Shown here one piece after another: positions 43,907 to 54,164 of a DNA stretch of 64,000 nt (positions are counted from its first letter, which is position 1; each line of letters begins with the position of its first letter). A program made the translations under genes and the position numbers. The stretch lies in NCBI RefSeq assembly GCF_021295335.1, contig NZ_JAIWOT010000001.1, forward strand, positions 933,001 through 997,000, read 5' to 3'. The notes under the pieces are model-generated. The model had not been told where the DNA came from. It made no database searches and worked only from the letters and a program-made list of their open reading frames with translations. Origin of the DNA: Komagataeibacter sp. FNDCF1 (GTDB lineage Bacteria > Pseudomonadota > Alphaproteobacteria > Acetobacterales > Acetobacteraceae).

Positions 43907-43980
43907 TGGCTGGGGGACCTGGATTCGAACCAGGGCTGACCGGGTCAGAGCCGGTAGTTCTACCGCTAAACTATCCCCCA
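43907..43980 (-). tRNA. tRNA-Gln (anticodon CUG)
   Basis: A complete cloverleaf reads on the minus strand. Acceptor stem TGGGGGA/TCCCCCA with discriminator G and encoded CCA; D arm with AGCGGTAGA; anticodon stem ACCGG/CCGGT with loop CTCTGAC, giving anticodon CTG; T arm CCTGG-TTCGAAT-CCAGG. 74 bases including CCA. It decodes CAG, a frequent codon in this high-GC genome. Confidence 0.96.
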
Positions 43981-44153
43981 GCAAGGAGACGGCGGCGCGA
44001 TGCGCTGCGGTGATCAGGCATATACCTGCCTGCCGCCGGGGGTGCAACCCCTCCCGCTGCTTTTTCGCAAACTTTCTCTTTTGTCTTGCGTTTTATGCAG
44101 AACACTCAACACAATAGGTAATACCTTGGCCGTCAACGGGTTTGGGATGAACA

Positions 44154-45281
44154 ATGGTCCAGCACAGGCTCAGCGCATCAAGTCACCACCATGCAGCCTC
44201 GCTGCCGTTCGCGTCCGTCGCGAACCGTCGCGTGGGGCGCACGCCACTTTATGCCGCCATTGATCTCGGTACCCATAACTGCCGCCTGCTGGTCGCCCGC
44301 GCGGGTGAGCGCGGGCTGCGCGTCATCGACAGTTTCAGCCGCGCCGTACGCCTTGGCGAAGGACTGCACCATTCCGGCCAACTGGCCGAGGCCGCGATGG
44401 AACGCACCATCACCGCCCTGCGCGCCTGTGTCGCGCGCATGGGGCTGTATGAACTGCACAGCCACCGCGCCATCGCGACGGAAGCCTGCCGCAGGGCGGG
44501 CAATGGCATGGATTTCATCGCCCGCGTCATGCATGAGACAGGGCTGAACATATCGGTCATTTCCGCGCGGGAAGAAGCCGAACTGGCACTTGCCGCCTGC
44601 AATTCGCTGCTGCAGGACCGGGACAGCACCGCCGGGCGTGGCCTGCTGTTCGACATTGGCGGCGGCTCGACCGAAATCGCATGGGCACGAATCGACCGTC
44701 ATGCCCGGCGCCATGACCTGTCGGGTTATGTCAGCCTGCCAATGGGCATCATGACGCTGGGCGAACGCCATGGTGCCGATATCTTTACCGATGCCGGCTA
44801 CCGCGCCGCCGTGGAAGAGATTGGCAACGTGCTGCGCGGCTTTGATGACGTACATTGCATCACCCGCGAAATCGCGCGCGACAACGTCATGCTGCTGGGC
44901 ACCAGCGGCACGGTCACGACACTGGCCAGCATGGCGCAGGGACAGGGGCGATATGAACGCGCGGGCATCGACGGATGCAGCCTGTCCGTACCACAGGCGC
45001 TGGGCATGATCGGCAGCCTGCGCAGGGCAGGCATGGCGGGTCTCGTGTGCAATCCCGTCATCGGGCCGGACCGCGCGCGCTACCTGCTGCCGGGCTGTGC
45101 GATATTCGAGGCGATCGTCACCACGTGGCCGATGCTCAACCTGACGGTAGCGGACAGGGGATTGCGTGACGGACTGCTTTTACGCATGATCGGGGACCGC
45201 AGGCGGCATGGCGGCTTTGCCACCCCCCCGTCGCCTTCCTTCTCCCTGCACAGTCATATGGAGCACCGGGTCAGTACCTGA
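44154..45281 (+). CDS. ppx: Exopolyphosphatase / Ppx-GppA family phosphatase
   Basis: 375 residues, a short Ppx/GppA of the actin-like ATPase fold that splits phosphate from polyphosphate or pppGpp. YAAIDLGTHNCRLLVARAG (33-51) is phosphate loop 1, ATEACRRAGNG and ISAREEAELAL follow, and LLFDIGGGSTEIAW (about 164-177) is loop 2. The C-terminal HD domain of long Ppx proteins is absent. A 30-residue His/Ser-rich N terminus precedes homology, so a later start is possible. rlmE follows 12 bases later. Confidence 0.9.
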   Translation: MVQHRLSASSHHHAASLPFASVANRRVGRTPLYAAIDLGTHNCRLLVARAGERGLRVIDSFSRAVRLGEGLHHSGQLAEAAMERTITALRACVARMGLYELHSHRAIATEACRRAGNGMDFIARVMHETGLNISVISAREEAELALAACNSLLQDRDSTAGRGLLFDIGGGSTEIAWARIDRHARRHDLSGYVSLPMGIMTLGERHGADIFTDAGYRAAVEEIGNVLRGFDDVHCITREIARDNVMLLGTSGTVTTLASMAQGQGRYERAGIDGCSLSVPQALGMIGSLRRAGMAGLVCNPVIGPDRARYLLPGCAIFEAIVTTWPMLNLTVADRGLRDGLLLRMIGDRRRHGGFATPPSPSFSLHSHMEHRVST

Positions 45282-45293
45282 CCGCGTCCCGTC

Positions 45294-46058
45294 ATGAAAC
45301 AGCGTTCCACCACCCGCATACCGGGCAAGGCCCGCACCAGCAGCCTTACGCCCGGCACAGGCGACACCAGCACCGACGGACGGGCGGCCCAGACCAGCCG
45401 GACCAAGACCGTAACCGTAAAGAAGGCGCGCGGCCGCACCACCGCCCAGCATCGCTGGCTGCAGCGCCAGCTCAACGACCCCTATGTGCAGGCCGCGCAG
45501 AAACAGGGCTGGCGCTCCCGCGCGGCCTTCAAGCTGATCGAACTGGATGACCGCTTTCACCTGATCCGTCCGGGCACGCGCGTGGTTGACCTGGGGGCTG
45601 CCCCCGGTGGCTGGACACAGGTCGCGGTCAAGCGTGGCGCAGCGGAAGTGGTGGGGGTTGACCTGCTGCCTGTCGATCCGGTGCCGGGTGCAACCGTAAT
45701 CGAAGGCGACTTCAATGACCCCGCCATGCCTGACCGCCTGACCGGCCTGCTGGGGGGCAAGGCGGATCTGGTCATGTCCGACATGGCGCCCAACACCACC
45801 GGCCATGCCCCCACCGATCACCTGCGCATCATCGGCCTGGCGGAACTGGCTCTGGATTTCGCAACCCGCATCCTGGCGCCCGACGGGGCATTCGTGGCCA
45901 AGGTGTTTCAGGGCGGTTCGGAAAAGCAGATGCTGGCGGATCTCAAGCGCCTGTTCACGCAGGTCCGCCATGCCAAGCCACCGGCCAGCCGCAAGGAATC
46001 AAGCGAACTGTATGTGGTGGCAACCGGCTTTCGTGGCCTGGATGCAGCGGAAGACTGA
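45294..46058 (+). CDS. rlmE: 23S rRNA (uridine(2552)-2'-O)-methyltransferase
   Basis: 254 residues. It methylates U2552 in the A loop. The SAM site VVDLGAAPGGWTQVA (about 97-111), the core SRAAFKLIELDDRF (K in the catalytic tetrad), LVMSDMAPNTTGH and FVAKVFQGG are the RrmJ/FtsJ signatures. The first 45 residues are a basic, Thr-rich extension usual in alphaproteobacteria. Co-directional with ppx. Confidence 0.95.
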   Translation: MKQRSTTRIPGKARTSSLTPGTGDTSTDGRAAQTSRTKTVTVKKARGRTTAQHRWLQRQLNDPYVQAAQKQGWRSRAAFKLIELDDRFHLIRPGTRVVDLGAAPGGWTQVAVKRGAAEVVGVDLLPVDPVPGATVIEGDFNDPAMPDRLTGLLGGKADLVMSDMAPNTTGHAPTDHLRIIGLAELALDFATRILAPDGAFVAKVFQGGSEKQMLADLKRLFTQVRHAKPPASRKESSELYVVATGFRGLDAAED

Positions 46059-46090
46059 TCCAGGCCGCAGTCATGCAGCCTGAAATGTGA

Positions 46091-46999
46091 TCAGGCCACG
46101 TGATGATCATTCCACAGCCACGCCGCCCCGCGCACGCCTGAACTGTCGCCATGGCGGTTGCGCACGATGGGCGTGGTGCAGTTGGGCGTAATGACATAAC
46201 GCTGCATCAGGCGGGGAACGCGTTCGTAAATCGATTCAAGGTTGGATACCCCGCCGCCCAGCACGATCACATCGGGGTCCATGAAATTGATCGCCATGGC
46301 GCAGGCGCGGGCCATGCGGTCCATGTAGCGGTCCAGTGCGCCAATGGCGGTCAGGTCGCCCGCTTCGGCTTCCTGCTCGATATGGGCGGCACTGCGATGG
46401 CCGGGCCCCTTCCAGTCCTGCGCCAGCGCCGAACCGCTCAGGAATCGTTCCATGCACCCCTCATTGCCACAGAAGCATTTGGGCATGGGGAACTCCTCCA
46501 GCCGTGGCCATGGCAGCGGAACATGCCCCCATTCACCGGCAATATGGTTATGGCCGATCAGCAGTTTCCCATCGATCACGATGCCGGCACCCATGCCGGT
46601 ACCGATGATTACCCCGAACACGCTGTGGTGACCCGCACCCGCACCATCAATCGCCTCGGACAGGGCAAAACAGTTCGCATCGTTCTCGATCCGCACCTCA
46701 CGGCCAAGGGCCGCCGTCATGTCACGGATCAGCGGCTGGTTGTTGAGCCATGTCGCGTTGGCGTTCTTGATCACGCCCGTATCGGGACTGATCGAACCTG
46801 GGATCCCGATTCCCACCGTTCCCGTGCCACCCAGTTCCTGATCCACGCCGTGGATCAACTCGCACATGGCCTTGATGGCAGCGGGATAGTTGCCAGGATT
46901 GGTGATGCGCCGGCGTATGCGCTCGGCCCCATCCTTGGCAAGGGCGGCTATTTCGATCTTGGTGCCGCCAAAATCAATTCCAATACGATAGGAGCCCAT
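46091..46999 (-). CDS. mak: Fructokinase, ROK family (Mak-like)
   Basis: 302 residues. The ATP site IGIDFGGTKIE (6-16), catalytic ENDANCFALSEA (about 104-115), GEWGH, and the zinc-binding CFCGNEGCMERFLSG (about 166-180) are present. Long stretches (GIGIPGSISPDTGVIKNAN, DPDVIVLGGGVSN and the final HGDSSGVRGAAWLW) parallel E. coli Mak, a manno(fructo)kinase. Start at 46999 (MGSYRIG) by homology; ATGs at 47020 and 47017 are possible. Sugar specificity is inferred. Confidence 0.92.
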   Translation of the reverse strand: MGSYRIGIDFGGTKIEIAALAKDGAERIRRRITNPGNYPAAIKAMCELIHGVDQELGGTGTVGIGIPGSISPDTGVIKNANATWLNNQPLIRDMTAALGREVRIENDANCFALSEAIDGAGAGHHSVFGVIIGTGMGAGIVIDGKLLIGHNHIAGEWGHVPLPWPRLEEFPMPKCFCGNEGCMERFLSGSALAQDWKGPGHRSAAHIEQEAEAGDLTAIGALDRYMDRMARACAMAINFMDPDVIVLGGGVSNLESIYERVPRLMQRYVITPNCTTPIVRNRHGDSSGVRGAAWLWNDHHVA

Positions 47000-47043
47000 G
47001 CGGAGTCTTTCTTTCATCATGTTTTATCAACGGCGCGTTTTCT

Positions 47044-47072
47044 TTTATGGTCTTACCCGAGCGCAACATCAA
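47044..47072 (-). promoter_or_regulatory. Candidate promoter of mak
   Basis: On the minus strand TTGATG (47072-47067) and CATAAA (47049-47044) are 17 bases apart, with transcription predicted about 40 bases before the start codon. It lies in the mak/tusA divergent gap. Confidence 0.4.
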
Positions 47073-47122
47073 ACCATAGTATGCACGGGCATGGCTGCCC
47101 ATATCACGGAGATACGGTTCCC

Positions 47123-47389
47123 ATGAGCGAGATCCTGCTAGACGCCCGCGGCCTGAGCTGTCCCCTGCCCGTGCTCAGGGCCAACCGCATGCTGCGCACC
47201 CTGCCCCCCGGCGCCCGGCTGCGCGTGATCGCGACCGACCGGGCATCCGTTGCGGATTTCCAGGCCTTCTGCCGCGAGACCGGGCACGCGCTCATTGCCT
47301 TCGGGGAGGAAGGTGGCACGCTGTCCTTCGTGATCCGCCGCAAACCCGATACGGTATCAGGCTCCGGCACCACCGCGCTGCCCGCATAA
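47123..47389 (+). CDS. tusA: TusA-family sulfur carrier protein
   Basis: 88 residues. LLDARGLSCPLPVLRANRML (5-24) contains the active-site Cys13 in the CPxP motif. TusA relays persulfide sulfur for tRNA 2-thiouridine, molybdenum cofactor or other pathways. The 15-residue tail after VIRRKP is Thr/Ser-rich and not conserved. GGAG lies 12 bases upstream. Divergent from mak. Confidence 0.9.
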   Translation: MSEILLDARGLSCPLPVLRANRMLRTLPPGARLRVIATDRASVADFQAFCRETGHALIAFGEEGGTLSFVIRRKPDTVSGSGTTALPA

Positions 47390-47490
47390 GTGTCAAAACG
47401 CCACAGAACCAGTTGTACCCTTGGCAGGATGCCCCACATGGATGTAATGCCTGCGCCAGCCAAGTCATTTTCAGGAAGCGCCACGCACAC

Positions 47491-47721
47491 ATGACCCAGG
47501 ACCTGAACACGCTTTCGTTCGAGGACGCACTGGCCGAACTCGAGACCATCGTGCGCCAGCTTGAGGTCGGACAGCTCAGGCTGGAGGACGCGATCACGTC
47601 CTATGAGCGTGGCGCCGCCCTGCGCCAGTACTGCCAGAAAAAGCTGGACGAGGCCGAGGCCCGCGTCCAGGCGATTGTCCAGCGTGCCGATGGCACGCTG
47701 GATGCAAAACCAATGGATTGA
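47491..47721 (+). CDS. xseB: Exodeoxyribonuclease VII small subunit
   Basis: 76 residues, normal length. LSFEDALAELETIVRQLEVGQLRLEDAITSYERG (8-41) is the XseB signature coiled coil. ATG 47491 has AGGAAG upstream; an open frame extends 26 codons further without homology. The stop overlaps the ispA start (TGATG). It heads xseB-ispA-dxs, a common bacterial gene order. Confidence 0.95.
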   Translation: MTQDLNTLSFEDALAELETIVRQLEVGQLRLEDAITSYERGAALRQYCQKKLDEAEARVQAIVQRADGTLDAKPMD

Positions 47722-48665
47722 TGCACCAGATGAGCCAAACAACAGCCCCCTCGTCCCGAACCGACAGTGCGGATCGCATGGTCCGTCTGCGTGCATCCAT
47801 GTCCGCGCGCGCAACCGCGATCGAGGGCATGATCGACCGCCTGCTGCCCCGCGTCGAAGGGGGCGAGGCCCGCCTGATCGACGCCATGCGCTATGCAACC
47901 CTGGGTGGTGGCAAGCGCCTGCGCGGCTATCTGGTGGCCGAAGTGGCCAGCCTGTTCGGGGTGGCGGCGGAAGGCGCGGACCGTGTGGCCGCATCCGTCG
48001 AGATGCTGCATGCCTATTCGCTGGTGCATGATGACCTGCCCGCCATGGATGATGATGACCTGCGCCGTGGCCAGCCCTCCACCCACCGCAAGTTCGATGA
48101 GGCAACCGCCATTCTTGCCGGTGATGCGCTGCAGACCATGTCGTTCGACATCCTGGCCGGTCCGCTGACGCATGAAAGCGCGGATGTGCGCATAAACCTG
48201 GTCCGCGCACTGGCCGATGCCTCGGGTGCGGCCGGCATGGTCGGTGGCCAGATGATCGACATGGAAGGTGAAGGCCGCGCCCTGTCGCTTGAGGAAGTCG
48301 CCCGCCTGCATGCACTGAAAACCGGTTGCCTGATCCGCTATTCGGCCGAGGCCGGGGCCATCCTGGGCCAGGCCAGTGACGATGTGCGCAAGCGCATTTC
48401 CGCCTATGGCCGTGACCTGGGTGCTGCCTTCCAGATTGCCGATGACGTGCTGGACGCCACGGCAAGTGCCGAGGAACTGGGCAAGACCGCAGGCAAGGAC
48501 GAAGCCGCCGGCAAGTCCACCTATGTCGCCCTGCTGGGTGTGGACGGTGCGGCGAAGGAAGCCCGCCGCGTGGCGGAACAGGCTGAATCCCATATCGACA
48601 TCTTTGGTCCCGAGGCCGATCGCCTGCGCGATCTGGTGCACTACGTGGTAGAGCGCAGGAACTGA
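47721..48665 (+). CDS. ispA: Farnesyl diphosphate synthase
   Basis: 314 residues, polyprenyl synthase. The first Asp-rich motif [10 protein letters not shown] (about 108-117), preceded by HAYSLVH, and the second FQIADDVLD (about 236-244) are intact. [10 protein letters not shown] is the usual IPP-binding loop. It condenses IPP and DMAPP to farnesyl diphosphate. ATG 47721 overlaps the xseB stop; ATG 47730 is an alternative. Confidence 0.94.
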   Translation: MHQMSQTTAPSSRTDSADRMVRLRASMSARATAIEGMIDRLLPRVEGGEARLIDAMRYATLGGGKRLRGYLVAEVASLFGVAAEGADRVAASVEMLHAYSLVHDDLPAMDDDDLRRGQPSTHRKFDEATAILAGDALQTMSFDILAGPLTHESADVRINLVRALADASGAAGMVGGQMIDMEGEGRALSLEEVARLHALKTGCLIRYSAEAGAILGQASDDVRKRISAYGRDLGAAFQIADDVLDATASAEELGKTAGKDEAAGKSTYVALLGVDGAAKEARRVAEQAESHIDIFGPEADRLRDLVHYVVERRN

Positions 48666-48670
48666 TCGAC

Positions 48671-50662
48671 ATGACCGAGAGCAACACGCCTGGCAAGATT
48701 CCCACCCTCGGGCGCTACCCGCAGCTTGACCGGGTGCGCGCGCCGCATGACCTGCGCAACCTGTCGGTGGAGCAGCTGAAGCAACTGGCGGAGGAACTGC
48801 GGTCCGAGACGATCGATGCCGTGTCCACGACGGGTGGCCACCTTGGGGCGTCGCTGGGCGTGGTTGAACTGACCGTGGCGCTGCATGCCGTGTTCGACAC
48901 ACCCGATGACCGGGTGATCTGGGATGTGGGCCACCAGGCCTATCCGCACAAGATCCTGACCGGGCGGCGCGAGCGCATCCGCACCCTGCGCCAGCCGGGC
49001 GGGCTGTCGGGCTTCACGCGGCGCAGCGAGAGCGAATACGACCCGTTTGGCGCGGCGCATTCGTCCACCTCCATTTCCGCGGGCCTGGGCATGGCCGTGG
49101 CCCATCACCTGCGCGCGGAGGAGGACCCCTCCTACCGCGAGCGCAACGTGATCGCGGTGATCGGCGATGGCTCGATCTCGGCGGGCATGGCCTATGAGGC
49201 GATGAACAACGCCTCGCATTGCGGCCCCGGCGCCGAGCGCCTGATCGTGGTGCTCAACGACAACGAGATGTCCATCGCGCCCCCGGTCGGCGCGATGTCG
49301 AACTACCTGTCGCGGCTGATGTCCTCGCGCAAGTTCCTCTCCTTACGCGAACTCGCCGCCAAGATGGCCAAGCGCCTGCCCGGCCGGCTGGAACGCACGG
49401 CAAAGAAGGCGGATGAATACGCGCGCGGCATCATGACCGGCGGCACGCTGTTCGAAGAGCTGGGCTTCTATTATGTCGGCCCGGTGGACGGGCATGACAT
49501 GAACCAGCTGGTTCACATCCTGCGCAACCTGCGCGATGCCGAGGATGTCGGCCCCGTGCTGCTGCACGTGATTACCGAGAAGGGCCATGGCTACAGGCCG
49601 GCCGAATCGGCGGGCGACAAGTACCACGCGGTCTCGAAGTTCAACGTGGTGACCGGCGAGCAGAAGAAGGGCCCGTCCGGCCCGCCCAGCTACACCTCGG
49701 TCTTTGCCGGCGAACTGGTGCGCCAGGCCGCAACCGACGAGAAGATCGTCACGATCACCGCCGCCATGCCGTCCGGCACGGGGCTGGACAAGTTCGCCAA
49801 ACTCTACCCTGACCGCTTTTTCGACGTGGGCATTGCCGAACAGCATGCCGTGACATTCGCCGCCGGCATGGCGACGGAGGGGCTGCGCCCGTTCTGCGCC
49901 ATCTATTCCTCCTTCCTGCAGCGCGCCTATGACCAGGTGATGCATGACGTGGTGCTGCAGAAGCTGCCGGTGCGCTTCGCCATCGACCGCGCGGGGCTGG
50001 TGGGCGCCGATGGCGCAACCCATGCCGGTTCGTTCGATATCGCCTATCTGGGCTGCCTGCCCGGCATCACGCTGATGGCGCCAAGCACCGAGGTGGAACT
50101 CAAGCACATGACGGCCACCGCCATCGCGTTTGACGAAGGCCCGATCGGCCTGCGTTACCCGCGCGGCGCGGGTCTGGGGCTGGACCTGCCGGCGGCGGGC
50201 GAGGTGCTGGAGATCGGGCGCGGGCGAATCGTGCGCGAGATGACACGCCAGACCGGGCCGGAACAGGGAGGCATCGCCATCCTCTCGCTCGGGCCGAGGC
50301 TGGCCGAGGCGCTGAAGGCGGCCGACATGCTGGCAGCGCACGGCCTGTCCCCCACCGTGGCCGATGCCCGCTTCGCCAAGCCGATCGACACGGCGCTGGT
50401 CGAGCAGCTGGCGCGCAACCACGCCGTGCTGATCACCATCGAGGAAGGATCGGTTGGCGGGTTTGCCAGCTTTGTCATGACACATCTGGCAAAGACCGGT
50501 TTGCTGGACCGCGTGCGCTTCCGCCCCATGACGCTGCCCGACCGCTTCATCGATCATAACACGCAGGACGCACAGTATATCGAGGCAGGGCTGGATGCGG
50601 CATCGATCGTGAAGACCGCCCTGTCCGCCCTTGGCCTGCCGCAGTCGCGGCAGATGGCCTGA
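48671..50662 (+). CDS. dxs: 1-deoxy-D-xylulose-5-phosphate synthase
   Basis: 663 residues. It makes DXP from pyruvate and glyceraldehyde 3-phosphate, the first step of the MEP pathway. The thiamine diphosphate motif [17 protein letters not shown] (about 157-173), the N-terminal [20 protein letters not shown] with its conserved His, and the transketolase domain ([32 protein letters not shown]) are intact. Five bases after ispA, in the operon supplying precursors for ubiquinone and hopanoids. Confidence 0.97.
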   Translation: MTESNTPGKIPTLGRYPQLDRVRAPHDLRNLSVEQLKQLAEELRSETIDAVSTTGGHLGASLGVVELTVALHAVFDTPDDRVIWDVGHQAYPHKILTGRRERIRTLRQPGGLSGFTRRSESEYDPFGAAHSSTSISAGLGMAVAHHLRAEEDPSYRERNVIAVIGDGSISAGMAYEAMNNASHCGPGAERLIVVLNDNEMSIAPPVGAMSNYLSRLMSSRKFLSLRELAAKMAKRLPGRLERTAKKADEYARGIMTGGTLFEELGFYYVGPVDGHDMNQLVHILRNLRDAEDVGPVLLHVITEKGHGYRPAESAGDKYHAVSKFNVVTGEQKKGPSGPPSYTSVFAGELVRQAATDEKIVTITAAMPSGTGLDKFAKLYPDRFFDVGIAEQHAVTFAAGMATEGLRPFCAIYSSFLQRAYDQVMHDVVLQKLPVRFAIDRAGLVGADGATHAGSFDIAYLGCLPGITLMAPSTEVELKHMTATAIAFDEGPIGLRYPRGAGLGLDLPAAGEVLEIGRGRIVREMTRQTGPEQGGIAILSLGPRLAEALKAADMLAAHGLSPTVADARFAKPIDTALVEQLARNHAVLITIEEGSVGGFASFVMTHLAKTGLLDRVRFRPMTLPDRFIDHNTQDAQYIEAGLDAASIVKTALSALGLPQSRQMA

Positions 50663-50686
50663 GCGCATCCGGGGCCGGTAGCGTCC

Positions 50687-51430
50687 ATGGCAAAACGTCG
50701 CGTTGACCAGATGCTGGTGGACCGGGGGCTGGTGGAGACCCGCACCCGGGCGCAGGCGCTCATCATGGCGGGACTGGTCCACACACCTGACCGGCGCATA
50801 GCAAAGGCAGGCGAGCAGATACCGGAGGACACGCCCCTGACACTCAAGGGGCAGGACCATCCATGGGTCTCACGCGGGGGGATCAAGCTGGCGCATGGGC
50901 TGGAGCATTTCGGACTCTCGCCCTCGGGCCTGACCTGCCTTGATGTCGGGGCCTCCACCGGTGGCTTTACCGACGTGTTACTGCACGAAGGGGCGGCGAA
51001 GGTCTATGCGGTGGATGTGGGTCACGGCCAACTGGCCTGGAAGCTCCGCCGCAACACCGAGCAGGTGGTCGTGCTGGAAAAATGCAATGCCCGCGCGCTG
51101 GACACCACAATCATTCCCGACCCGATCGGCGCGCTGGTATGTGACGCCAGCTTCATCGGCCTGCGCACCGTCCTGCCTGCGGGGCTGGACCTGTGCGCAC
51201 CGGGCGCATGGGCCATTGCGCTGATCAAGCCACAGTTCGAAGCCGGGCGTGAGGCCGTGGGGGCAAAAGGCGTCGTGCGTGACCCGGCCGTGCATGAGGC
51301 CGTATGCGAAATGATCCGCCAGTGGTGGTCGGACCTGCCCGGATGGACCGTGCTGGGCATCGACCCCAGCCCCATTACCGGGCCGGAAGGCAACCGGGAA
51401 TTCCTGATTGCCGCCCGCAAGGACGGGTGA
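50687..51430 (+). CDS. tlyA: TlyA-family rRNA 2'-O-methyltransferase (hemolysin-like)
   Basis: 247 residues. An N-terminal S4 RNA-binding domain (RVDQMLVDRGLVETRTRAQALIMAGLV, 5-31) precedes an FtsJ-like domain (CLDVGASTGGFTDVLLHEGAAKVYAVDVGHGQLAWKLR). TlyA methylates 16S/23S rRNA cytidines in mycobacteria; the hemolysin name is historical. Fits the xseB-ispA-dxs-tlyA order. A 24-base gap to dxs. Confidence 0.92.
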   Translation: MAKRRVDQMLVDRGLVETRTRAQALIMAGLVHTPDRRIAKAGEQIPEDTPLTLKGQDHPWVSRGGIKLAHGLEHFGLSPSGLTCLDVGASTGGFTDVLLHEGAAKVYAVDVGHGQLAWKLRRNTEQVVVLEKCNARALDTTIIPDPIGALVCDASFIGLRTVLPAGLDLCAPGAWAIALIKPQFEAGREAVGAKGVVRDPAVHEAVCEMIRQWWSDLPGWTVLGIDPSPITGPEGNREFLIAARKDG

Positions 51431-51537
51431 TCGGCGGTCGCATCTGCCGGCTGCACTGTGATACACAGGCACGATGGAGCGGCAGGCACAACGCCCTCCC
51501 CCTTTTGAATGACATGTAGAACATAGGCAGCACCGGT

Positions 51538-52776
51538 ATGTCCTCCGCAGTCCCCACCCCTTCCCGCTCACGTGACGGGACGGCGGCCTCCCTCCTTAAT
51601 GATGAGGAACGCGCGCGCATCCGTGCCAAATCGGCCCAGTTCGCCCCGCCCACGGCGGCCATGCCTGATGGCAGGCGCGATCTGGTGGGCCTGTCGCGTG
51701 AAGAACTGACGGACATCATGGTCGAGATTGGCGAAAAGCCATTCCGCACCAAGCAGCTGTGGCACTGGATCTACGATCAGGGCGCCACCGATTTCTCGCG
51801 CATGAGTTCCATCGCGCGCCCGTTGCAGGAAAAGCTGGCCGAACGTTTTGTCGTCGGACGTCCCGGCGTGGTGACCGAACAGACATCGCAGGATTCCACG
51901 CGCAAATTCCTGTTCCGCTTCCGCGATGGGCAGGAAGCCGAGACCGTCTACATTCCCGACCGGCAGGAAGACCGCGGGGCCGTGTGCATTTCCTCGCAGG
52001 TGGGCTGCACGCTGTCATGCACGTTCTGCCACACCGGCACGCAGGCGCTGGTGCGCAACCTGGGCGCTGCCGAGATCGTGGGCCAGTTCATGGCTGCGCG
52101 CGACAGCTATGGCGAATGGCCCAGCCCCAAGGGTGATACCCCGCGCCTGCTGTCCACCATCGTGCTGATGGGTATGGGTGAGCCGCTGTACAATTACGAC
52201 AACGTAGCCAAGGCCATGCGCATCATCATGGATGGCGAGGGCATTGGCCTGTCGCGCCGGCGCATCACGCTTTCCACATCCGGCGTGGTGCCGATGATGG
52301 ACCAGTGCGGGGCGGAACTGGGCATCAACCTGGCCGTGTCGCTGCATGCGGTGCGCGATGACCTGCGTGACGAGATCGTGCCGCTCAACCGCAAATACCC
52401 GATCAGGGAGGTAATTGCCGCCTGCCGTCGCTACCCGGCCGCCAGCAATGCCCGCCGCATAACGTTCGAATACATCATGCTGCGCGGCATCAATGACAGC
52501 GAGGCCGACGCACGCGAACTGGTGCGCCTGATCTCGGGCATACCGGCCAAGGTCAACCTGATCCCGTTCAACCCGTGGCCGGGCAGCAGCTACCGCCCCT
52601 CCACACGTGAACAGCTGGATCGGTTTGCGAACATCGTGATGGATGCGGGCTTTGCTTCCCCCATCCGCATGCCACGCGGGCGCGACATCCTGGCCGCGTG
52701 CGGGCAGCTGCGCACCGAAAGCCAGCGCCTGCGCCGCGCAGCCCGCCCCGATGACGGGACCGATGCCGCGCAATGA
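51538..52776 (+). CDS. rlmN: 23S rRNA (adenine(2503)-C2)-methyltransferase / tRNA methyltransferase
   Basis: 412 residues, radical SAM enzyme. The cluster motif C-x3-C-x2-C is C157, C161, C164 in GCTLSCTFCHTG. KPFRTKQLWHWIYDQG (67-82) is the N-terminal accessory helix, LMGMGEPLYNYDNV and STSGVVPMM follow, and the catalytic cysteine lies near the C terminus in DILAACGQLR. The first 45 residues are a low-homology extension. Usually upstream of argG in this group. Confidence 0.96.
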   Translation: MSSAVPTPSRSRDGTAASLLNDEERARIRAKSAQFAPPTAAMPDGRRDLVGLSREELTDIMVEIGEKPFRTKQLWHWIYDQGATDFSRMSSIARPLQEKLAERFVVGRPGVVTEQTSQDSTRKFLFRFRDGQEAETVYIPDRQEDRGAVCISSQVGCTLSCTFCHTGTQALVRNLGAAEIVGQFMAARDSYGEWPSPKGDTPRLLSTIVLMGMGEPLYNYDNVAKAMRIIMDGEGIGLSRRRITLSTSGVVPMMDQCGAELGINLAVSLHAVRDDLRDEIVPLNRKYPIREVIAACRRYPAASNARRITFEYIMLRGINDSEADARELVRLISGIPAKVNLIPFNPWPGSSYRPSTREQLDRFANIVMDAGFASPIRMPRGRDILAACGQLRTESQRLRRAARPDDGTDAAQ

Positions 52777-52892
52777 CCTAAAAATCCGCCCATCACTTCT
52801 GGTCGCCCGCGCTGTGGGATGCTAGGAGGACAGGCCGCCGGTTGACCCGGCAAAGTCGTGTTGAAAGTTTTGTGGACAGGAGCGTTCTCCCC

Positions 52893-54122
52893 ATGGCCGC
52901 CAGGGATGTCAAAAAGGTCGTTCTCGCCTATTCGGGCGGTCTTGATACTTCCGTGATTCTGCGCTGGTTGCAGACCACCTATAATTGCGAGGTCGTGACC
53001 TTTACGGCAGACCTGGGCCAGGGCGAGGAACTCGAACCCGCCCGCCGCAAGGCCGAGATGTTCGGCGTGAAGGAAATCTTTGTCGAGGACCTGCGCGAGA
53101 CCTTCGTCAAGGACTTCGTCTTCCCCATGTTCCGCGCCAACGCGCTGTACGAGGGGCAGTACCTGCTGGGCACCTCCATCGCCCGCCCCCTGATCGCCCA
53201 GCGCCAGATCGAGATTGCCGAGCAGGTCGGCGCCGATGCCGTGGCCCATGGCGCCACCGGCAAGGGTAACGACCAGGTCCGTTTCGAACTGGCCTATTAC
53301 GCGCTCAAGCCCGACATCACCGTGATCGCGCCGTGGCGTGAATGGGACCTGACATCGCGCACCCGCCTGCTGGCCTTTGCCGAGGAACACCAGATCCCCA
53401 TCGCAAAGGACAAGCGTGGGGAGGCACCGTTCTCGGTCGATGCGAACCTGCTGCACTCCTCCTCCGAAGGCAAGCTGCTGGAAGACCCGGCGGTCGGGCC
53501 GGAGGAAATCGTGTTCCAGCGCACCATCTCCCCCGAAGCGGCACCGGACAAGGCCACCGAAATCACCATCGATTTCGTATCGGGTGACCCGGTTGCGATC
53601 AATGGCGTGGCCATGTCGCCCGCAACGCTGCTCACGCGCCTGAACGAACTGGGCCGCGACAACGGCATCGGCCGGCTTGACCTGGTGGAAAACCGCTTCG
53701 TGGGCATGAAGTCACGCGGCATTTACGAGACACCGGGCGGCACGATCCTGCTGACCGCGCACCGCAGCATCGAAAGCATCACCCTTGACCGCGAGGCCAT
53801 GCACCTCAAGGACAGCCTGATGCCGCGCTATGCCGAGATCATCTATAACGGGCTGTGGTTCTCCCCCGAGCGCCGCATGCTGCAGGCCCTGATCGACCAG
53901 AGTCAGCATTCGGTGACCGGCCGCGTGCGGCTGAAACTGTACAAGGGCAACGTGATCTGCGTGGGCCGCGAAAGCCCCAACAGCCTGTATGACACCCGCG
54001 TCGTCACCTTCGAGGATGACGAAGGCGCCTACAACCAGGCCGATGCGCAGGGCTTCATCAACCTGAACGCGCTGCGCCTGCGGCTGGGGGCCAAGATCGG
54101 CCGGCGCGGCGGCGCGCTCTGA
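52893..54122 (+). CDS. argG: Argininosuccinate synthase
   Basis: 409 residues. It joins citrulline and aspartate in arginine synthesis. The ATP PP-loop SGGLDTS is at 14-20 ([12 protein letters not shown]), and [13 protein letters not shown] and [13 protein letters not shown] are typical. ATG 52893 has AGGAG 12 bases upstream; in-frame codons before it (to 52842) are unlikely. A TTGACC lies about 55 bases before the start, a possible -35. Confidence 0.97.
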   Translation: MAARDVKKVVLAYSGGLDTSVILRWLQTTYNCEVVTFTADLGQGEELEPARRKAEMFGVKEIFVEDLRETFVKDFVFPMFRANALYEGQYLLGTSIARPLIAQRQIEIAEQVGADAVAHGATGKGNDQVRFELAYYALKPDITVIAPWREWDLTSRTRLLAFAEEHQIPIAKDKRGEAPFSVDANLLHSSSEGKLLEDPAVGPEEIVFQRTISPEAAPDKATEITIDFVSGDPVAINGVAMSPATLLTRLNELGRDNGIGRLDLVENRFVGMKSRGIYETPGGTILLTAHRSIESITLDREAMHLKDSLMPRYAEIIYNGLWFSPERRMLQALIDQSQHSVTGRVRLKLYKGNVICVGRESPNSLYDTRVVTFEDDEGAYNQADAQGFINLNALRLRLGAKIGRRGGAL

Positions 54123-54164
54123 TCGCCTGCCCTTCATGCTTTTCCAACAATCAGCCGAGGTGTC

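Noticed and set aside
47104-48705. 533-codon minus-strand frame opposite tusA-xseB-ispA
   Set aside because: Shadow frame; Arg/Pro/His-rich and crosses three genuine genes.
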